Assembly: GCF_003952465.1 (NCBI RefSeq)
Contig: NZ_CP034448.1
Location: 6,859,001 to 6,923,000 of the forward strand
Reading direction: 5' to 3'
DNA: 64,000 nucleotides
Origin: Mesorhizobium sp. M1B.F.Ca.ET.045.04.1.1
GTDB lineage: Bacteria > Pseudomonadota > Alphaproteobacteria > Rhizobiales > Rhizobiaceae
The notes under the pieces were generated by a model, which had not been told where the DNA came from, made no database searches, and saw nothing but the letters and a program-made list of their open reading frames with translations. Both the position numbers and the translations under genes were made by a program. Below, in pieces: positions 53,344-62,459 of the stretch (its first letter is position 1; every line of letters begins with the position of its first letter).

Positions 53344-54087
53344 TCAGCCTTTTCCGCGCCCGCCGGGATAGGAGATGATCGACAGGTATCGCATCGGCAA
53401 GTGCGTCAGTTCTTCGGGACCGTGCGGTGCATCGGCGTCGAAGAACAAACTGTCGCCTGGGGTCATGCGATAGAGATTGCTGCCATGGCGGTAAACCACC
53501 TCGCCTTCCAGCATGTAGAGGAACTCCATGCCATCATGCTGAAAGGTTGGGAAGACGTCCGAGTCTTCAGTCAGCGTAATGAGGTAGGGTTCAACAACGA
53601 CGTTGGTGTCCGAAGCGATATGGCCTAGCAATGTATACTGGTGTCCCGCGCGCGTGCCACGCCGTTCCACATCCACGCCCGATCCGGCCTTGACGAAGAC
53701 GGCCTTACGCTCTTCCTCGAAGCTGCGGAAGAATGCGGTGAGCGGTACTCCGAGCGCGTGCGACAACAACTTCAGGGTGGTCAATGACGGCGAGGTGATG
53801 CCATTCTCGATTTTGGACAGCATGCCGAGCGAGAGGCCTGTGGTCGCGGCAAGGTCGGCAACGGTAATGCCGAGCTTCTTGCGAAAGGCGCGAACCTCGT
53901 GGCCAATCGCGACTTCGAGCACGTTCTCGCGCATGTCGCGAACGGCGTGGGGATCCTGAATGAGGGGAGTACTGCGCGGCAGCGCGCTAAGTGTCGCCGC
54001 ACCCGATGTTTTGACGGGAGCCGGCGATCTGCCATTTTTCCTTGCTGCTTGAGTCTTCGCCATGTTGCCGCCACCCGCTGATTCCAT
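53344..54087 (-). CDS. XRE-cupin transcriptional regulator
   Basis: A 247-residue regulator with an XRE helix-turn-helix at about 62-120 (VADLAATTGLSLGMLSKIEN) and a C-terminal cupin sensor at about 165-240 (FPTFQHDGMEFLYMLEGEVV and MTPGDSLFFDADAPHG). Such regulators control amine, polyamine and amino-acid pathways by binding small ligands in the cupin. ATG 54087 has AGGAA upstream; ATG 54063 is the alternative. The recurring motif overlaps this gene's own ribosome site (54092-54106), consistent with autoregulation. It lies upstream of, and parallel to, the mgs operon. Confidence 0.92.
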   Translation of the reverse strand: MESAGGGNMAKTQAARKNGRSPAPVKTSGAATLSALPRSTPLIQDPHAVRDMRENVLEVAIGHEVRAFRKKLGITVADLAATTGLSLGMLSKIENGITSPSLTTLKLLSHALGVPLTAFFRSFEEERKAVFVKAGSGVDVERRGTRAGHQYTLLGHIASDTNVVVEPYLITLTEDSDVFPTFQHDGMEFLYMLEGEVVYRHGSNLYRMTPGDSLFFDADAPHGPEELTHLPMRYLSIISYPGGRGKG

Positions 54088-54091
54088 TTTA

Positions 54092-54106
54092 TTTCCTAAC
54101 AGTAAA
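54092..54106. promoter_or_regulatory. Candidate autoregulatory site of XRE-cupin gene
   Basis: TTTCCT-aac-AGTAAA, the best two-sided match of the recurring motif, 5 bases upstream of ATG 54087. Read on the gene's strand, one half supplies the AGGAA ribosome site, so protein binding here would block both transcription and translation. Confidence 0.55.
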
Positions 54107-54207
54107 CATTTTCGACGCGCGGCACAACTACGGATATTCGGGGCAGACCATGCGATAAATCGCAAGCACCCGGCATGGCCGGGTAAGTGGGTGCCTTGAG
54201 CGGGCTA

Positions 54208-54275
54208 TTACATCAGCAATATTTGCAGGTCAGCGACATTGATACCGGGAGAAACCGCCAGGCAACAAGTCACCG
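54208..54275 (-). pseudogene. Remnant of the 3' end of a glycerate kinase gene
   Basis: On the minus strand this ends VADLQILLM then TAA, with INVADLQ and upstream traces of GDLL. It matches the end of gck at 19267 (NVADLQILLMQ) at nucleotide level over about 40 bases with few differences. The rest of the kinase gene is missing. It suggests that a gck copy once stood beside the regulator and mgs operon and was removed by recombination. Confidence 0.65.
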
Positions 54276-54432
54276 AACGACGCCTGCACATAGGCGGCGT
54301 TTGGGTGGGCCTGAATCATTCCCACTCGATGATCAACTGGAGCATCAACGAATTGAATTATTATATAATTTCTATCAATGAGTTCGATAATACCGTTCCA
54401 AATACCGTCGGATTCCTACGCTGTTGAAAAGG

Positions 54433-55407
54433 CTACAACAATGTAGTCGCTGTCGCGGCATGCATTCTTTTGACTACATCATTTCCGTCAGCGCCTTTGC
54501 GGCGCCCAAGGCGCACTTCGTTTGGCCGGCTGTGGCGGACGCCGTACGCAAAACCGGCACAGGACAGCGGTTGCTTCAGTTTGGGTATGCATCGCTTCCC
54601 GTTTGGCCCCCAAGCACAAACGAACTTACACAATTCGACAGCAGCGTTTGCGGACGCCCAATTTCCCCGGGCGTGAGCATCCCGTGCCTGAACAAGGTGA
54701 CCACGCGACACCTCAAACCGATGCTGCTTTAGAAGCAACAGCAACTCGGAATCGGTTTGCGGGAGCCCAATGTCCGTGGGAAGGCTGCGCCGGAGAATGC
54801 CATCCGATACTGTGAACCCGTCTTGCTCCAGTCCGTAGCGGAGCCTTTGAAACTCGGGCTTCTCAACGGTCGGCTTCGACCATTCATATACTGGCTTGAC
54901 GGCGGGAAGACGCGCAGCCGCGCGTTCAACCAGCGCGTTTTCAAGTAGTCCATCGTCAACGGGATGTCTCGGATTTCTATCGATGAACTGCTTCAGTTCA
55001 ACCATCCGTGCTTTTGCGCTACCACCTCCGATATTCTCGTAAACGCTGGGCCCAAAGTCGGTGAGCAGCGCACTGATTTCAGCCTGCGTCAGGTTCTCCA
55101 GAACGTCAGCCGCCGCAATAATCGTCCGGCGCGAAAACAGCGAGCGCGTCGCCTCGCGAGCGGGCCCGAAATACTGCTCGACCCGATCATTGGCATGGCG
55201 CTCTAGGAACTTTCGCGCCTCCAGGTCCGTCAGGGGGAAGAACCCCTCCAACACACCATCATGACCTGCCAGCAGCTCAAAGAACACGCCGCTTGGTGTC
55301 CGGTAAAGCGTCCAGGAGGCATCCGACCTGTCGTCGCCGTGGTCGCCTCGGGCTAATCGCTCGGAGGTTTCGGTATCGTACACGACCCCGTTTATAATCC
55401 TCCTCAT
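54433..55407 (-). CDS. Two-part hypothetical protein, HEPN-like C-terminal region
   Basis: A 324-residue protein. Residues 1-90 (MRRIINGVVYDTETSERLAR, LYRTPSGVFFELL) resemble small proteins of rhizobial plasmids and phages. Residues about 170-265 (SDGILRRSLPTDIGLPQTDS, then GHLVQARDAHARGNWASANA) resemble the AbiJ/Swt1-HEPN class of abortive-infection-linked domains. The last 60 residues look unrelated to that class and rich in basic residues, so the end may be frameshifted or recombined. ATG 55407 overlaps the HNH gene stop. Possible toxin or defence component; function not proven. Confidence 0.55.
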   Translation of the reverse strand: MRRIINGVVYDTETSERLARGDHGDDRSDASWTLYRTPSGVFFELLAGHDGVLEGFFPLTDLEARKFLERHANDRVEQYFGPAREATRSLFSRRTIIAAADVLENLTQAEISALLTDFGPSVYENIGGGSAKARMVELKQFIDRNPRHPVDDGLLENALVERAAARLPAVKPVYEWSKPTVEKPEFQRLRYGLEQDGFTVSDGILRRSLPTDIGLPQTDSELLLLLKQHRFEVSRGHLVQARDAHARGNWASANAAVELCKFVCAWGPNGKRCIPKLKQPLSCAGFAYGVRHSRPNEVRLGRRKGADGNDVVKRMHAATATTLL

Positions 55408-56255
55408 GCTACACCCGCCGCGAAGCCGCCTCGGCAATACCAGTCACTGTCGGCCAACGCCTGGTAGGAGGCCGTCCGCCAACCATTCACATTTACCAGC
55501 CGACAGCTGTTCGCCGTGCTCTGCAGAAGTGAGCGCACATCGTCCGCGCCGCCATCTGCATAGTTTGTGTTCATCAGATCGCTTAGTTCGGTAAGTTCCT
55601 GTGCGGCCTTTGCCGCATATCGGCTCGCCAGATTGAGCATCTTAAACTGGCGCTGGACCCGGGAGGTCAAGATTTCGCTCCAGCCGGCTGGTGGGGAAAC
55701 GAGGAACCGCAGAGCCGCAGGCGTACCTTCGACGACTTCAGCGACAAGCCAGGGCTCGCCTTCGATATCGTCATAGTAGGGATGGATAGTCTCTTCGCTC
55801 GCCGTCAATGGCCGGACATCCGACTTGGCCTTGTTACAGTCATGACAGGCCGGAATCAGGTTCCACGGGGCTACCGCGAGCGCAGGAAACTGAGTTTTCG
55901 GTAAATAGTGATCGAGGGTTGAGACCACGTGTTGGCCACAGAGCGGGCATCGGCCGTGCTTCGGAGCGGCCATTAGTTCATCATAGACGGTCCGGCCAGG
56001 GGCCCCCTTCGCGGCCAATCTGCCAGTGTAGACCCTCGACATTTCCTTGACTGTTACAATACCGTCGATGTTCGCACTCGGTGCAATGGTGTGGATCTCA
56101 TTGTTGGAGGCCGCGTCATCGAACTCGATCGAGGCGCCAACGATTGCAGCGGTTACGCTCACAAGGCGCTGTTTGAGGTCCTCATTTGCCACCTTGCTGA
56201 TCGTCGTGGTGAACACATCTTCGGCCGTTTGTTCGGGCTTTGGCAATTTCCACAT
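55404..56255 (-). CDS. HNH nuclease of an ATPase-HNH pair
   Basis: A 283-residue protein with a clear HNH site: Cys103 and Cys106 (RCPLCGQHV), Asp115-His116 (TLDHYLPKTQFP), Asn132 (PWNLIPACHDCNKAKSD) and Cys137/Cys140 for zinc. HNH nucleases paired with an ATPase are found in defence systems such as Septu. Its start codon overlaps the ATPase stop codon, so the two are translationally coupled. The partner ATPase is damaged (see 56255-57361), so the nuclease may be inactive as a system. Confidence 0.85.
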   Translation of the reverse strand: MWKLPKPEQTAEDVFTTTISKVANEDLKQRLVSVTAAIVGASIEFDDAASNNEIHTIAPSANIDGIVTVKEMSRVYTGRLAAKGAPGRTVYDELMAAPKHGRCPLCGQHVVSTLDHYLPKTQFPALAVAPWNLIPACHDCNKAKSDVRPLTASEETIHPYYDDIEGEPWLVAEVVEGTPAALRFLVSPPAGWSEILTSRVQRQFKMLNLASRYAAKAAQELTELSDLMNTNYADGGADDVRSLLQSTANSCRLVNVNGWRTASYQALADSDWYCRGGFAAGVA

Positions 56256-57361
56256 CAGTCATCGCCATTCGCGTCGCGTGCAGCGATAAGGCCTCGAACG
56301 ATCGCCTGGCCTTCGAGGCCAAGTTGACCGACGAAGTGTTCGACGATCTCATCGAAGTCGCCACCCGCCGCCACCTGATCTCGCAGCATCCTATGGAAGC
56401 CGGACCCTGTTACCTCCAAGCCGAAGACCTCGCGGGTCAGAATTTCCACGTTCTCACCAAAGGTCTCAATTTCTGGACGTTCGGCGACGACAGTGCGTCC
56501 GTTGCGTCGAATCTTCCAGACGCAACTCATTGGCACCTCCTGCAACACGACAGGGGAGTGGGTTGAGTATTGCGGACCAGAGGACTTGTCCCTCGGAACG
56601 CTGATTGGAGTGAAATCGTCAAACGCGCTGAAGCTGACCGACACGAGCCCTGTAAATGAGCCGGCGTCTTCGTCGTCGTGACTGACGACGAAGCGCCCCT
56701 TTGCGCGATCGTTGTCATCCAAGAACGCTTCTGTCATCGAGTTTAGCAGGTAGGTCTTGCCCACACCGTTCCGCCCCGTGATGACATGGATGTTGGTCGG
56801 TGGCTGAACTTCGGGAAACACCCCAAACGTCAATTCCACCCGCTGCGTAATCGACCTGCGATCGCGAGGCATCCTGTATGAGAATTCGAAGGGTGTGACG
56901 CGAGCCCCACCACGTGCCATGCGGCGGTACTGCCCACGCACCGCCTGCGTCGACACGGAACGAAGCAGCGATAGTCCCGTGACACGCTCCTGCAGCGCGC
57001 GCTCAAAAAGATCCGAATCGAAAGCGAGGTCCCTGAGGCCTTCGAGGATTCGGTCGCGTAGCTCGGGCCCGATTTCGTTCAGCGCGGCATAATAGGTATC
57101 GTCCTGGCCCAAAGAGAAAAATTGCTCCTCCAAGGCCTCGAAGCGCTCTGGAATGTCGGGACGCCGCTGAGGTTTCTCCATCCCGACTTGGCCGATTTTC
57201 ACGGACCCGATGTCCCGACTCTCACCATCGGCATCGATGTAGGTCAGGAAATACATGGTCGAGAATGCGAACCAATCGTCCCAGTTGTCGCTGATTAGAA
57301 ATGCTCGCGATCGAGCCTTGCTCGGCGGCCGCCCGCCGACAGGCAATACTGTAAAGAACAC
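56255..57361 (-). pseudogene. Defence-type ATPase with internal deletion
   Basis: A 368-residue remnant of an SMC/RecF-like AAA ATPase. Walker A GRNGVGKT is at 196-203. At about residue 266 the text jumps from DKSSGPQYS straight to THSPVVLQEVPMSCVWK. In related full-length proteins this gap holds the ABC signature-like region and the Walker B DEPE-H motif. The reading frame is kept, so the deletion of perhaps 150 or more residues is in frame. Without Walker B the ATPase should not hydrolyse ATP. It is upstream of, and coupled to, the HNH gene. Confidence 0.75.
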
Positions 57362-57518
57362 GCTCCCTCCCCCAACCCGCGAATAGAAATTCTATACCAG
57401 TATCTCGCCATGGAAGGCGACAGGCGAAATGAGCCGCGAATCAGATGGATCGGTGCAGGATTACAACTGGGGTCGACAGCAAGGATGTCGGACGTGGGGT
57501 TGCATCGCAGTGACCGAT

Positions 57519-58013
57519 CTAAGGATACCGAGCCTTTATCTGATGCATCGCCGTGCCAATGGCCGCCATCATCTTCTGGGACATCGTAACCAGCGTTTGG
57601 GTACTCGCCGCATCGAACTCCAAGATCGGCACCTGCTCGATATCGCTATGGTAGTCGGATCGCCAGGGTCGAACATAGTAGCTCTGGGAGTCAGAATGAG
57701 CGTAAACTTGGTGACGCAGGCGAATGACATTCATGTGCAGCGCAGCTTCTGCTGTGTCGTAGGTATCCAGAAGCTCCTTGGGAAATTGTGGCCACCCCCT
57801 GCTCCCTCCGAACGCGCGCCCATACGGGTGACCATTCCACCCCTTCTTTAAGATAAACAGCCCGTAGCTGTGAGCAGCAGCCAAGTCGTGGCGTGCAGCA
57901 TGCAGCTTACCGTAGAGTCTGTTATCCACATCGTCGAAATGGAGTTCTTTACTTTCGCTCGTTGTCAATGAAGCGGCCTCATGCCTGCCTGGGCGTGTGC
58001 AAGCATACAACAA
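57519..58013 (-). CDS. HEPN-like hypothetical protein
   Basis: A 164-residue protein with the sequence RLRHQVYAHSDSQSYYV, in which the R-x5-H arrangement resembles the RNA-cleaving motif of HEPN domains. The rest is mostly helical and soluble. No cognate antitoxin was recognised. It lies upstream of the ATPase-HNH cassette on the same strand, 157 bases away. A role in abortive infection or RNA cleavage is possible but unproven. Confidence 0.5.
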   Translation of the reverse strand: MLYACTRPGRHEAASLTTSESKELHFDDVDNRLYGKLHAARHDLAAAHSYGLFILKKGWNGHPYGRAFGGSRGWPQFPKELLDTYDTAEAALHMNVIRLRHQVYAHSDSQSYYVRPWRSDYHSDIEQVPILEFDAASTQTLVTMSQKMMAAIGTAMHQIKARYP

Positions 58014-58085
58014 CTAATGAGTTCAGCCGGTGTTAGCTTCGGGGTGCCTGGAATGCGCTATTTGCACCCCGCGCAGCCTCGTGGG

Positions 58086-58862
58086 CTAGATAAGTTCGAT
58101 CCAAGCCGGCGCATGGTCACTCGGCTTTTCCTCACCACGCAACTCGACATCCACACCGGAGTTGCGGAGCCTGTCGGAAACTGAGGGATTAATGAGCAGA
58201 TGGTCCATTCGGAAGCCAGAGCTCCTATCGTAGCCACCGCCGTAGGAGAAATTCCAGTAGGTGTAGACGCCCTTCTCCGGATGAATGCGTCGAACCGCAT
58301 CGATCCACCCATTCTCAAGCATCTCGGCATAGGCTCGCCGGCTCTCGGGGAAGTAAACCGCATCGCCTAGCCATCGTCGCGGCACCACAGCGTCAATTGG
58401 GGTTGGAACGACATTGTAGTCTCCGCACAGCACAGTTGGTGCTCCCTCTTTGAGCAGGACTTGGCCGTGGCTGATCAGACGGTCGAACCAGCGTAGCTTA
58501 TAGTCGAACTTGGGACCAGGCGCTGGATTCCCATTCGGCAGGTAAAGGCAGCCGACAACAAGCCCGTCCACGTCGGCCTCGATGTAGCGGCTGTGCGTAT
58601 CATCAGGATCGCCCGGCAGACCGCGCCGGCGTTCCACCGGGTCCATTCCCCGAGATAGAATGGCCACTCCATTGTAGGATTTCTGGCCATGCCAGACCGC
58701 GCCGTATCCCGCCTCGCGGATCGCGTCGGCTGGAAACTTCTCGTCCGACGTTTTCAGTTCCTGCAGGCAGACGATGTCGTAGTCCCTTGCCCTGAGCCAT
58801 TTGAGGAGCACGGGCAGCCGGCCATTGACGCCGTTCACATTGAAGGTGGCGATGCGGACCAT
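58086..58862 (-). CDS. xthA: Exodeoxyribonuclease III
   Basis: A 258-residue endonuclease/exonuclease/phosphatase-fold enzyme for base-excision repair. Motifs include IATFNVNGVNGRLP, CLQELKTSDEKFP, LCGDYNVVPTPID and the C-terminal RMDHLLINP and SDHAPAWIE with the catalytic Asp and His. It starts a run of repair genes that continues with ligD, dinB and imuAB. Confidence 0.95.
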   Translation of the reverse strand: MVRIATFNVNGVNGRLPVLLKWLRARDYDIVCLQELKTSDEKFPADAIREAGYGAVWHGQKSYNGVAILSRGMDPVERRRGLPGDPDDTHSRYIEADVDGLVVGCLYLPNGNPAPGPKFDYKLRWFDRLISHGQVLLKEGAPTVLCGDYNVVPTPIDAVVPRRWLGDAVYFPESRRAYAEMLENGWIDAVRRIHPEKGVYTYWNFSYGGGYDRSSGFRMDHLLINPSVSDRLRNSGVDVELRGEEKPSDHAPAWIELI

Positions 58863-58881
58863 CTGTCCTCGCGGCCGAGGC

Positions 58882-59064
58882 TCACTTCTTGCCCAGTTTT
58901 TCCTCGACCTTCTTGCGACTGTTGCCGACCGATTTCACAGCCGACTTGACACCAGCCTTGGTGGCCCCAGTCTTGCCCGCCTCGTATTTCACCTCATGAT
59001 CCTGCCCACCAGCGACTTTCGCGCGGTCCTGGCTACGTCCGCGAGTTGTTTGAGTAGTGGCCAT
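58882..59064 (-). CDS. Small basic DUF3606-like protein
   Basis: A 60-residue lysine-rich protein (MATTQTTRGRSQDRAKVAGG, then QDHEVKYEAGKTGATKAGVK). It resembles the short DUF3606 proteins of rhizobia; no function is established. GGAGGAAGAA precedes ATG 59064. It lies 19 bases upstream of xthA on the same strand. Confidence 0.7.
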   Translation of the reverse strand: MATTQTTRGRSQDRAKVAGGQDHEVKYEAGKTGATKAGVKSAVKSVGNSRKKVEEKLGKK

Positions 59065-59195
59065 TTCTTCCTCCAAGGGGTTGCGTGCAGTTCCCAACAA
59101 CGCGGTCGGGCTCTTCCGGTTCAATCGATAGACGCGCGGAGTGGAACTGAATCTCAGGTCAGAGTATTGAATCGCACAATGTATGCGAGTTCCCT

Positions 59196-61136
59196 ATGTC
59201 GGCCGTAGAGGCCGCTCTCAGCAAGAAGCGCGCACGGCGCAAGGACTCGGAATCTATCCCTCCATACGCGCTTCCCAAGTTTCGCCCATTCCAGCTCTGC
59301 ACGCTGACAGACGACATACCGGTGGGCGCCGACTGGCTCTTCGAAATGAAGTTCGATGGCTATCGCGCGCAGGCCGCGATCTCCGGCTCGGAGGTCGTGG
59401 TCTATACCCGCAACGGCCACGACTGGACCCGCCAGTTCAAGGTGATCGTGCCGCCGCTGAGGTCGCTGACCAAGGGCTCCGCGCTTATCGATGGCGAGAT
59501 CGTGGCCATCGACAGCCAGGGTCGCAGCAATTTCTCCATGCTGAAAACCGGCATCGCCGCGGGCATGCCGCTCAAGTTCTATGCCTTCGATCTGCTCGAA
59601 TTGAACGGCGACGATCTGTCGAACCGTCCACTCCTCGACCGCAAGGAAAGACTTGAGGTCCTTCTGGGCAAGCGGGAGCCCGGCGACAGCCTGCAATTCT
59701 CCAGTCATATCGCCGACAATGGGAAGAAAGTCTTCGACACCATGTGCGCCGGCGGCCACGAAGGTGTCATCGCCAAGCGCGCGGACAGCCGGTATGTCGG
59801 CGACCGCGCCCCCACCTGGCTCAAGATCAAGTGCACAAGACGACAGGAGTTCGTGGTCGGCGGTTACCGCCCAAGCGACACCGGACGCGGCATGGCATCG
59901 CTGATCTTGGGTACCTATGAGAACGGCAAGCTGATCTATCGTGGCCGCGTCGGCACTGGCTTCACCCAGCCGATGCGCAAGAACATCCTCGAGCAACTTG
60001 AGAAGCGTCGCCTCGATAAGCCGGCCTTCGCCTCCGTACCGCGGGACATCGCGCGCCGAGCCAGATGGGTCAAGCCCGAGCTTGTTGCCGAGGTTGCGTA
60101 TTCGGAGGTCACACCAGATGGCAGCCTGCGACATCCAAGCTTTCAGGGCATGCGCGAAGACAAGCGAGCCGATCAGGTGGCGATGGAAATGCCGAAGACA
60201 CCGGCGACGCCTGGCGCCGCCAATCTCGATCCGGCGATCGGCAAGGAGGTCGCCGTCGCGGTCGGCGTCAAGCTGACGCATCCGGACAAGGTTAGGTATC
60301 CCGGCACCAAGGTTACAAAGGCTACGCTCGCCGCCTACTACGCCGCGGTCGTTGAGAAGATGTTGCCGCATATCCAGGATCGGCCGCTGTCACTGGTGCG
60401 CGACACTGATGGCGATCTGCGGCAGACCTTTTTTCAGAAGCACAAGCTGCCAGGCATGCCCAAGGCCATCCACGACGGCCATTTGGAGAAGATGTCCGGC
60501 AAGGAAAGACGCATCCTTTGGGTCGACGATCTGGCGGGGCTGATCGCCGGCGTCCAAATGAACGTGCTGGAATTCCACGTGTGGGGCAGCCTGCGCCAGC
60601 AGCCGAAACTGCCGCATCGCATGATCTTCGATATCGATCCCGACGAGGGCCTTGGTTTCAACGACGTCAAGCAGGCAGCCCTCGACATCCGGGGCGTTCT
60701 GGAAGCGCTCGGCCTTCAATCCTGGCCGCTGCTGTCCGGAGGCAAAGGCGTTCACGTGGTCGTTCCACTCGTTCCCGAAGCCGACTGGGAAGAGGTCAAG
60801 AGCTTCTGCCAGGACTTCGCCGAATTGCTGGCCCGCACGGATCCGGCCCGCTTCGTCGCGAACATGAGCAAGGCGAGGCGCAAGGGCCGTATGTTCCTCG
60901 ATTATCTGCGCAATGGCCAGGGTGCCACGGCAATATGTCCCTGGTCGACCCGAGCCCGGTCTGGAGCGTCCTGTGCCGTACCCGTCACCTGGGATGAATT
61001 GCCGGCCTTCAAAAGCGCCAGCGCCTTTGACGTCTACGCGTCCGCTGCGCGAGCTCGGCAGTCCGACGACGCGTGGGAAGGCTATTTCGACGTCGAACAA
61101 ACCCTGACCGAGCGGATCCGAAAAGCAGTCCGGTAA
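59196..61136 (+). CDS. ligD: DNA ligase D, ligase and polymerase domains
   Basis: A 646-residue non-homologous end-joining ligase. Adenylation site Lys52 is in EMKFDGYRAQ of the N-terminal ATP-dependent ligase domain (about 30-330). The C-terminal polymerase/primase domain (about 350-640) shows FDIDPDEGLGF, SGGKGVHVVVPL and GRMFLDYLRNGQG. The 3'-phosphoesterase domain found in larger LigD proteins is absent, and no ku gene is visible in the window. Ku may be encoded elsewhere in the genome. Confidence 0.93.
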   Translation: MSAVEAALSKKRARRKDSESIPPYALPKFRPFQLCTLTDDIPVGADWLFEMKFDGYRAQAAISGSEVVVYTRNGHDWTRQFKVIVPPLRSLTKGSALIDGEIVAIDSQGRSNFSMLKTGIAAGMPLKFYAFDLLELNGDDLSNRPLLDRKERLEVLLGKREPGDSLQFSSHIADNGKKVFDTMCAGGHEGVIAKRADSRYVGDRAPTWLKIKCTRRQEFVVGGYRPSDTGRGMASLILGTYENGKLIYRGRVGTGFTQPMRKNILEQLEKRRLDKPAFASVPRDIARRARWVKPELVAEVAYSEVTPDGSLRHPSFQGMREDKRADQVAMEMPKTPATPGAANLDPAIGKEVAVAVGVKLTHPDKVRYPGTKVTKATLAAYYAAVVEKMLPHIQDRPLSLVRDTDGDLRQTFFQKHKLPGMPKAIHDGHLEKMSGKERRILWVDDLAGLIAGVQMNVLEFHVWGSLRQQPKLPHRMIFDIDPDEGLGFNDVKQAALDIRGVLEALGLQSWPLLSGGKGVHVVVPLVPEADWEEVKSFCQDFAELLARTDPARFVANMSKARRKGRMFLDYLRNGQGATAICPWSTRARSGASCAVPVTWDELPAFKSASAFDVYASAARARQSDDAWEGYFDVEQTLTERIRKAVR

Positions 61137-61148
61137 CAGCAGCCAGTC

Positions 61149-62276
61149 CTAGATGGTCAGCGACATCTGGCCGTCTGCCTCTGCTCGCGTTCCGCTCAAG
61201 TTCGAAAGCGTCACCCCAAGCAGGCGTATCCCCTTGGTGACGGGAAACACCTGTTCGAGGAGTGTGCCGCTGACGGTCGCCAGGTCCGTCTCCGTCTCGA
61301 TGACGCCACCGATCGTTCGGCTGCGTGTGATCTGCTGAAAGTCGGCGAACTTCACCTTGAGCGTCACGGTCCGGCCATGGATCGATCGCTCCGCACAATA
61401 GCGCCAGACCTTTCGGACCAATGGCGCCAGTTCCCTGCGAGCACTTTCGAGGTCAAACAAATCGTTCACGAAGGTGTCCTCGGCCCCCACCGACTTGCGC
61501 TCGCGATCGGCCCGCACCGGACGCTCGTCGATGCCGCGGGCTATCCAGTAATAGTACGGGCCTGCCTTCCCGAACTTCTCCTCCAGGAACACCAGGCTCT
61601 GCGCACGCAGGTCAGCGCCTGTCTCGATGCCGAGCCGGGCCATCTTGTCGGCGGTCGCCGGGCCAACGCCATGAAACTTCCGCACGGGCAATGCCTCGAC
61701 AAAAGCCGGCCCCATTTTCGGAGTGATGACGAACAGCCCATCTGGCTTGTTCTGGCCAGAGGCGAGCTTGGCCAGGAACTTGTTGTAGCTGACGCCGGCT
61801 GACGCTGTCAGACCGGTCTCGGACTTGATCTTCGTGCGGATCATCTCCGCGATCGTCGTGGCGACCGGGATGCCCTGAAGATTGTCGGTGACGTCCAGAT
61901 AGGCTTCGTCGAGCGAAAGCGGCTCGATCAGTGGCGTGTGCTCGGCGAAGATCGCGTGTATCTGCTGTGAGACGGCCCGGTAGGCGTCAAACCGCGGCGG
62001 CACGAAGATCAGTTCGGGACATTTGCGCTTCGCGGTGATCGAGGGCATGGCCGATCGCACCCCGAACTTTCTGGCCTCATAGCTGGCGGCGGCCACGCCC
62101 CCCCGCGCCGCCGAGCCACCAACCGCCACAGGCTTGCCACGCAGGTCCGGTTTGTCGCGCTGCTCGACCGAGGCGAAGAAGGCATCCATATCGACATGGA
62201 TGATCTTGCGAAGAATGGCCATGCCTTTCGCCTTCGGCGCATCAGCTTCTTGGCCGTTGTCAATTCGCTCGCCCAT
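61149..62276 (-). CDS. dinB: DNA polymerase IV (Y-family)
   Basis: A 375-residue translesion polymerase. The catalytic acidic residues lie in IHVDMDAFFASVEQRD and SLDEAYLDVTDNL; GVGPATADKMARLGIETGA is the helix-hairpin-helix. ATG 62276 (MGERIDNGQE) and ATG 62222 (MAILRKIIHV) are both possible starts; the first has AAAGGG upstream. It diverges from imuA. Confidence 0.94.
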   Translation of the reverse strand: MGERIDNGQEADAPKAKGMAILRKIIHVDMDAFFASVEQRDKPDLRGKPVAVGGSAARGGVAAASYEARKFGVRSAMPSITAKRKCPELIFVPPRFDAYRAVSQQIHAIFAEHTPLIEPLSLDEAYLDVTDNLQGIPVATTIAEMIRTKIKSETGLTASAGVSYNKFLAKLASGQNKPDGLFVITPKMGPAFVEALPVRKFHGVGPATADKMARLGIETGADLRAQSLVFLEEKFGKAGPYYYWIARGIDERPVRADRERKSVGAEDTFVNDLFDLESARRELAPLVRKVWRYCAERSIHGRTVTLKVKFADFQQITRSRTIGGVIETETDLATVSGTLLEQVFPVTKGIRLLGVTLSNLSGTRAEADGQMSLTI

Positions 62277-62459
62277 AACGCCCTTTCCCGCATCGCCTGC
62301 CGCATATGAAAATAGACCGCAACGCGATGGAGTGCAGTCTGCGATCCAACTTTCGAAGCGACGCAACGACCCCGATCGACTCATCAGCCCCAAGAGAACA
62401 AATAAGGAACATATCAGCCCCGAAATTCGTTGGGAAGACAGTTTGAGAGTGGTTCGTCC

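Larger units (their letters stand above)
54088..54432. other. Region upstream of XRE-cupin gene
   Basis: Contains the motif at 54092-54106 and the glycerate-kinase remnant at 54208-54275. From about 54340 to 54420 the base composition becomes AT-rich (TTGAATTATTATATAATTTC), unlike the rest of the window, which marks the start of the patchy region to the right. Confidence 0.5.

Noticed and set aside
54340..54430. AT-rich stretch as a possible replication or transfer origin.
   Set aside because: No iterons, DnaA boxes or relaxase gene are visible; AT richness alone is not enough.
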